Origin: Chaetorhynchus papuensis
Lineage: Eukaryota; Chordata; Aves; Passeriformes; Rhipiduridae
Reading direction: 5' to 3'
Length of the DNA: 64,000 nucleotides
Assembly (NCBI GenBank): GCA_013396525.1
Contig: VWYX01000895.1
Coordinates: 1-64,000 of the forward strand
Shown: positions 59,701 through 64,000 of the stretch, one piece after another
How the letters are laid out: each line of letters starts with the position of its first letter
Numbering within the stretch: position 1 is the stretch's first letter
The notes under the pieces: generated by a model
What the model was told of the DNA's origin: nothing
What the model saw: the letters and a program-made list of their open reading frames with translations, nothing else
Database searches by the model: none
Position numbers and translations under genes: made by a program

Positions 59701-62700
59701 GCATGTGGTGATGTGAATGCTGGCAAGCTCAGAGGACACATTTGACATGGTGTGCCTATTCGAGGAAGCAGCAATGAAGCAGTTAAGATAGATGGGAATC
59801 ATGCAGCTAAAAATCCTGCATGTATGAAAACTCATCCAAGGTACTTAGAGCCCATTTTTATTGCTGTCTCTCAGGATTTGTGCAGAGTTTCTGGAAAACA
59901 CAGTGTGTACTGCTGATAGAAATAGGTCTCCTTTTTCTGCCATCCAAATGCCAAACAAAGGGGAATGGAAACCAAAGGGAAGCAGAGTGCTTTTGTAAAA
60001 CCTGTCACTAGCAGGGTATTTTGGGGTTAGCTTCAGTCAGGTTGCATCATTCTCTGGATGCCCACGTGGTAAGAAAATTTCTGCCCAAACAACAAACCTG
60101 ACTTTCTCCTTTTTCTTACCAGGAGTTTAATTTGAAGGAGGTAGGCATTACTTTGATAATTGAAATTATGGAGAGTTCATGGACTTTATCTGCTGAGAAA
60201 AGCAGGGAGTCCAGTTTTACTGTGACAGAGCGTCTGGATTTGTGATTGGTAAAACAGGTGCTGCACATTTTTGAAATGATTTCTTTGTGAATATTTGTGC
60301 AGAAACCAAGAGTTGCTTCACTGCAAAAGAACCATAGGTGTATTTGAAACAAATTATTGGCTTCTAAAAATGAACTCTCTTTTTAATTCAAACAATCCTA
60401 AACTCTTCCAATTTTTTTTTGTTTGTTTTTAATAGACTAAGTCTTATTTCTTTGAATACTGTCTTCAGCAGTTTATTAAAGACTCCAGGTGTTATCTTCA
60501 GATCTAAGATGGAGAGTTCAGTTTACACTCCATGATGATGGACTTTCCTCTACTTGAGGATCTGCCTCATGCCAGCCATCAGTATTAGCACATGAGGGAC
60601 TTCCTTCTGTGTTCTTCCGGAGTAGTCATAGTCATTATTTGCAGGATATATCAGAGATCAGTAATTTGTTGTGCTCCATAACTTGTAAGTAACTAATTGC
60701 AACATAAGGTGGTCCCAGAGCTCATCTACCAGCTACCTGTAGGTACAAGCAGACTGTTGAACATGCACGTGTGAGGTGTTTCTTTTTTTTTGATGTTCAT
60801 ATGGGCTTACTGGATATACTGGACTGTTTCATAGTAATCATAGTAAACATAGTCATGTTTCATAGTTTTATAGTAATCAAAACTGCACTCAAAATACTGC
60901 AGGAAATAATAATTCTAGGATTAATTACTCTTGTGTGCCTTTTAAACATGTATATGCCTTCTATAATTATATACATATAGTGCTCTTGTAGCTGTGGTTG
61001 TCTGAAGCGAGCAAAGGCTTGTAGAAAGAAGTTTGGTTTTTCATTAGTTGGAAAAATCAGAGAAGCTTTCAAATACTTATGTCAGATACCTTTTGTTTTG
61101 CTTCTGTTTCAGCAAAAAAGTCAAAGTAATTAATGCATCTAAAAAGAACATTGCAATAACGTCTTGAACGTCAGTACAAATCAGTACAAAGTGTGTGGAC
61201 TTCAAGAGCAATCATTTTGTATTAAGCACTACTTGCTGCATCACTACATAAATACTTGCTCAAATATGTAAGAGTATTTTTAAGTCTCTTTGGGACAGGC
61301 CAGGGGAGGCTATCATGGAGGGTAATGCATTTAATGTAAATAAAAAGTTCTTCTAATGTTAACATTCATTTTACAACATCAGCAATAAGTGCTAGGATAA
61401 GGAACTGAATTTCACCATTAAAGTGAAATTTAAAGTGTTTACTGTTTGGTACTGATGTGTCTACCAGCAGTGTTGATGTCTGATCAATTTTAACTACTTT
61501 TTCCACTGCACTTGGTGGTCCAAGCAATGAAAGGGACATTATCTTAATTCTCCATTCCAGAAAAGCCCTCAGACCTGTCCTCTCTGCTCCAGTTACTCAG
61601 GATGCAGGCCATGCCTGGTTTTTGTGGGGAGCTCTAACAATAGAAAAAACCCTTTACCTAGACCTCCATATGGCACATCAGTGGACTTCCTAGACATGTG
61701 CACTTTTGTCTTTGGTCATTTCGTACAGAAAATACAAATAGACTTGGCTGTCAGATGAAATCTGTCACATTCCTCTTGTAGGAACTGAATTTGATACAGT
61801 GCAATAAATACAAAAGATACTCACCCATAAAATTGCAAGCAGAGCCTGCAATTTTGCTTCACTTGGCTAATTTTCTGTGGGGTCTGGTAGGCACCACTTC
61901 CTGGCTGAGCAGCCTGTTTGTGTGATCAGCACCATGTTCTGCTCCACCACACAATAAAGCAGCATATGGCTTTGTCCCAGCTTCCTAACAGGGCACTTTC
62001 CTACAGAAAAATGGGACTTTCTATCTTTCTGAGGAAGAACCATAAAACCAAGATATGTTAAAATGTTTTGCTAGGATTTGGGCCGTGTGGAGTTGTGCAG
62101 ATTCCTGGTGGTTAAGGTAAACCTTTCAAGGATGAGGGCAACAGATGTCTTTAACAGAGAGAAAAATCTGTGGAAAAAACCAAATTTTCAGAATAATTAT
62201 GCCCAGTGATATAACTTGGGCTCTCTCTGTCACTCTAGGTAGGACTGAGCTAATAGCCTGTGCTTAATAACCTTGGGAGCACATCAATTGCAGTCTGCTG
62301 GTGATCCCAATGAAAAGTTTGTGCCTTCATGTTTGAGAAGGATCTCCAAGAGGTGATGAGTGTCTCACCTTTGTCTGGTGTTGGGAGAGCTTGCTTATTG
62401 TTCTGCTGGCCCTTGCCTCAGGTTTATCTTATCTTTGCATCCTGATCACTTGAATGGTCAGCTGTCCCTATTTTTAACTCTAGGGAAAGATCTGTTCGGT
62501 TTTGATGTTAAAGAGCTGTTTTCAGAGGCCTTCCCAGGCACTGGCTTTCCCAAGCACCAGCTTCCCAGCTTGTTTGTGAGTACATGACTGGGCTGCAGGA
62601 GGCAGCTGCTACCTTTAGGGTGGAAGGGAGGGGTCACTGTCAATGGAGTGAATTGATGAGAAGTTGCTACTGCTGTACCATTTCTAGGCATCCTGGACAA

Positions 62701-64000
62701 AGGTTTCCTGGAAAGAAAGTAGTAGGCGAGTCATGACTTCTGTATGCTCTGTGGAAATAAAGCTTCATTTATCAGGTGCTATTAATCCCTTCTTAAAACC
62801 ATATTCAACAATAAGAATAGGGAAGGGGAAAATCATATTTTAGAGAGCTGCTTGCATTCCAATTCCCTTTTCCGGCACTGCTCTTATTGCCCAGTGTTTG
62901 AGCTCATTACAGTTCAGTCTTGTAATCATCTTCATTTGTAATGCTTCTATTTGGTGTGAGATATGTCACTTTGACGGGAGCCCATTCAGGAATTTAATAT
63001 TGCATCAAGGAGAATAAGATTAATCTAGACAAGTATCTAGAATTAACGGAAATGTAATACATCTCAGGTGTTAACACTGTAGAAGTCAAGTAACAACAGG
63101 ATGCTCTAAGATAGTGATAATTGCAGGTGTAGCTAATTCCCGGTCTTGGTCTTGTTCTTTTTTCAGTGTATAACAGTGTGGACTGAAACTGGGAGGGGGC
63201 TTCCAGCAAATATTTGACATTTTTGCTAAAATGTCAAAAAAACTCAGCAGAGAGGGGGAGAGAACAGTCCCCTCTCCCTCAGAGGCGAGGAGAACGGTTC
63301 AGTAGTAGACTGAATACAATGTAAACATAAATGTAGGACTGTAATCGACCAGCTAGGGCAATCTGTCCTGTAGTAAGAATCAGCAAAATAATAAACAGAA
63401 GAAATTGTTCATAGAAGTCTTTCTCTGATAAAGTGATGTGTTCTTTGCATTTTGCCTTGTTTCTGTGTGATGGTGCATTTTTTTGTGTTCCCCCCTTCCG
63501 TCCTTCCCTGCTCTATTGGGGTTGTTTTTATGTTTTAAAGCTGTAACTTGAGTCTTTTGACTTGCACTGAAACTCAGCTGATGACTTCTCCCCCATAAGG
63601 AAGACACTGCAAACAAGTGCTCTACCTGTGCCTTTTTTTTGCTGATGGAAACTTTTTAAAAGATCAGTAGTCTATAGTTCCATTTCAAGATTCAGACGCT
63701 CATTCCATGCACCATTACCCATGGAAGAAGGAAAAATAGACTGTTGTAACTGTAAGTGCAATACTCTCAGCTAATGGCCAGTATAAGACATGTACTTTGC
63801 ACACACACACTAGTCTTTGAGAGAGAGTGCATGACTTTGACATTCCTTTCTCTAATGAAAAAGCAGTTAATAACACTGAATACTCTTCTATAGAAGACAT
63901 AGAATTTCCACCCGCTTATCTTACGTAGCAAGAACAGATAGAATGAAATTTGAGAGAGAGAGAAATAATTCTAGGCTCAGTTAAGAGATATTTTGACACT
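56703..64000. other. Unique AT-rich DNA, no gene seen
   Basis: No exon, RNA gene or transposon is recognised. Simple repeats: three copies of GCACTGTGAA at 58401-58430, T-runs near 58747 and 59365, a CA-run near 63801 and a GA-run near 63952. Confidence 0.55.
58401..58430. repeat. Triplicated 10-mer GCACTGTGAA
   Basis: Three exact consecutive copies of GCACTGTGAA, flanked by partial matches (AAGC before, GC after). Small slippage-type expansion. Confidence 0.95.

Noticed and set aside
1..64000. tRNA, rRNA, CRISPR array, bacterial operon or plasmid features
   Set aside because: No cloverleaf with conserved T-arm, no regularly spaced repeats and no prokaryotic gene density were found. The repeat content is avian.

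Overview
This is a bird genomic window, most likely from a songbird (passerine). The evidence is five chicken-repeat-1 (CR1) LINE fragments, one of which ends in the CR1-specific octamer repeat, and about ten avian-type endogenous retrovirus (ERV) long terminal repeats (LTRs). One LTR type, starting TGTCTTGGTTTGAAAG, I associate with passerines from memory. Base composition is AT-rich, and no host protein-coding exon, tRNA, rRNA or prokaryotic feature can be supported. The window reads as a gene desert or the inside of a very large intron. Open frames of 60-170 codons occur on both strands, but nearly all are chance frames or lie inside repeats.

Layout. 1-7524: unique AT-rich DNA with one antisense CR1 (4440-5345). 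7525-8043: an LTR on the minus strand. 8764-8934: a sense CR1 tail. 11867-12080: an isolated 214-base piece of an LTR promoter, minus strand. 14933-18687: the best preserved element, a short (3.74 kb) ERVK-like provirus on the minus strand with 6-base target-site duplications, two 390-base LTRs, a lysine-tRNA-like primer binding site and one long gag-like reading frame broken by two stop codons. It has no recognisable pol. 22154-22722: another minus-strand LTR. 24199-24900: a plus-strand LTR containing the near-identical partner of the 11867-12080 piece. 29684-30269: a minus-strand LTR with an adjoining purine tract. 30890-31153: CR1. 34786-36043: a minus-strand LTR interrupted by a second solo LTR (35220-35979). 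40052-40262: CR1. 40744-41840: a minus-strand LTR interrupted by an opposite-strand solo LTR (41129-41611) with a perfect 6-base duplication. 42000-42175: a pyrimidine-rich simple repeat. 46321-46562: CR1. 56031-56702: a second, diverged copy of the 24199-24900 LTR family. The remaining intervals show only unique, AT-rich DNA and short simple repeats.

How parts relate. The provirus LTR, the 40744-41840 LTR, the 41129-41611 LTR and probably the 7525-8043 LTR share U3 blocks and look like one broad ERVK-like clade. The 24199 and 56031 LTRs form a second family, and the 29684 and 34786 LTRs a third. No functional gene network can be inferred. The most unusual content is the provirus: 658 codons in one frame with only two stops, strong start context, a matrix-like N-terminus, and then a proline-, lysine- and glutamine-rich low-complexity extension without the usual capsid or zinc-knuckle signatures.
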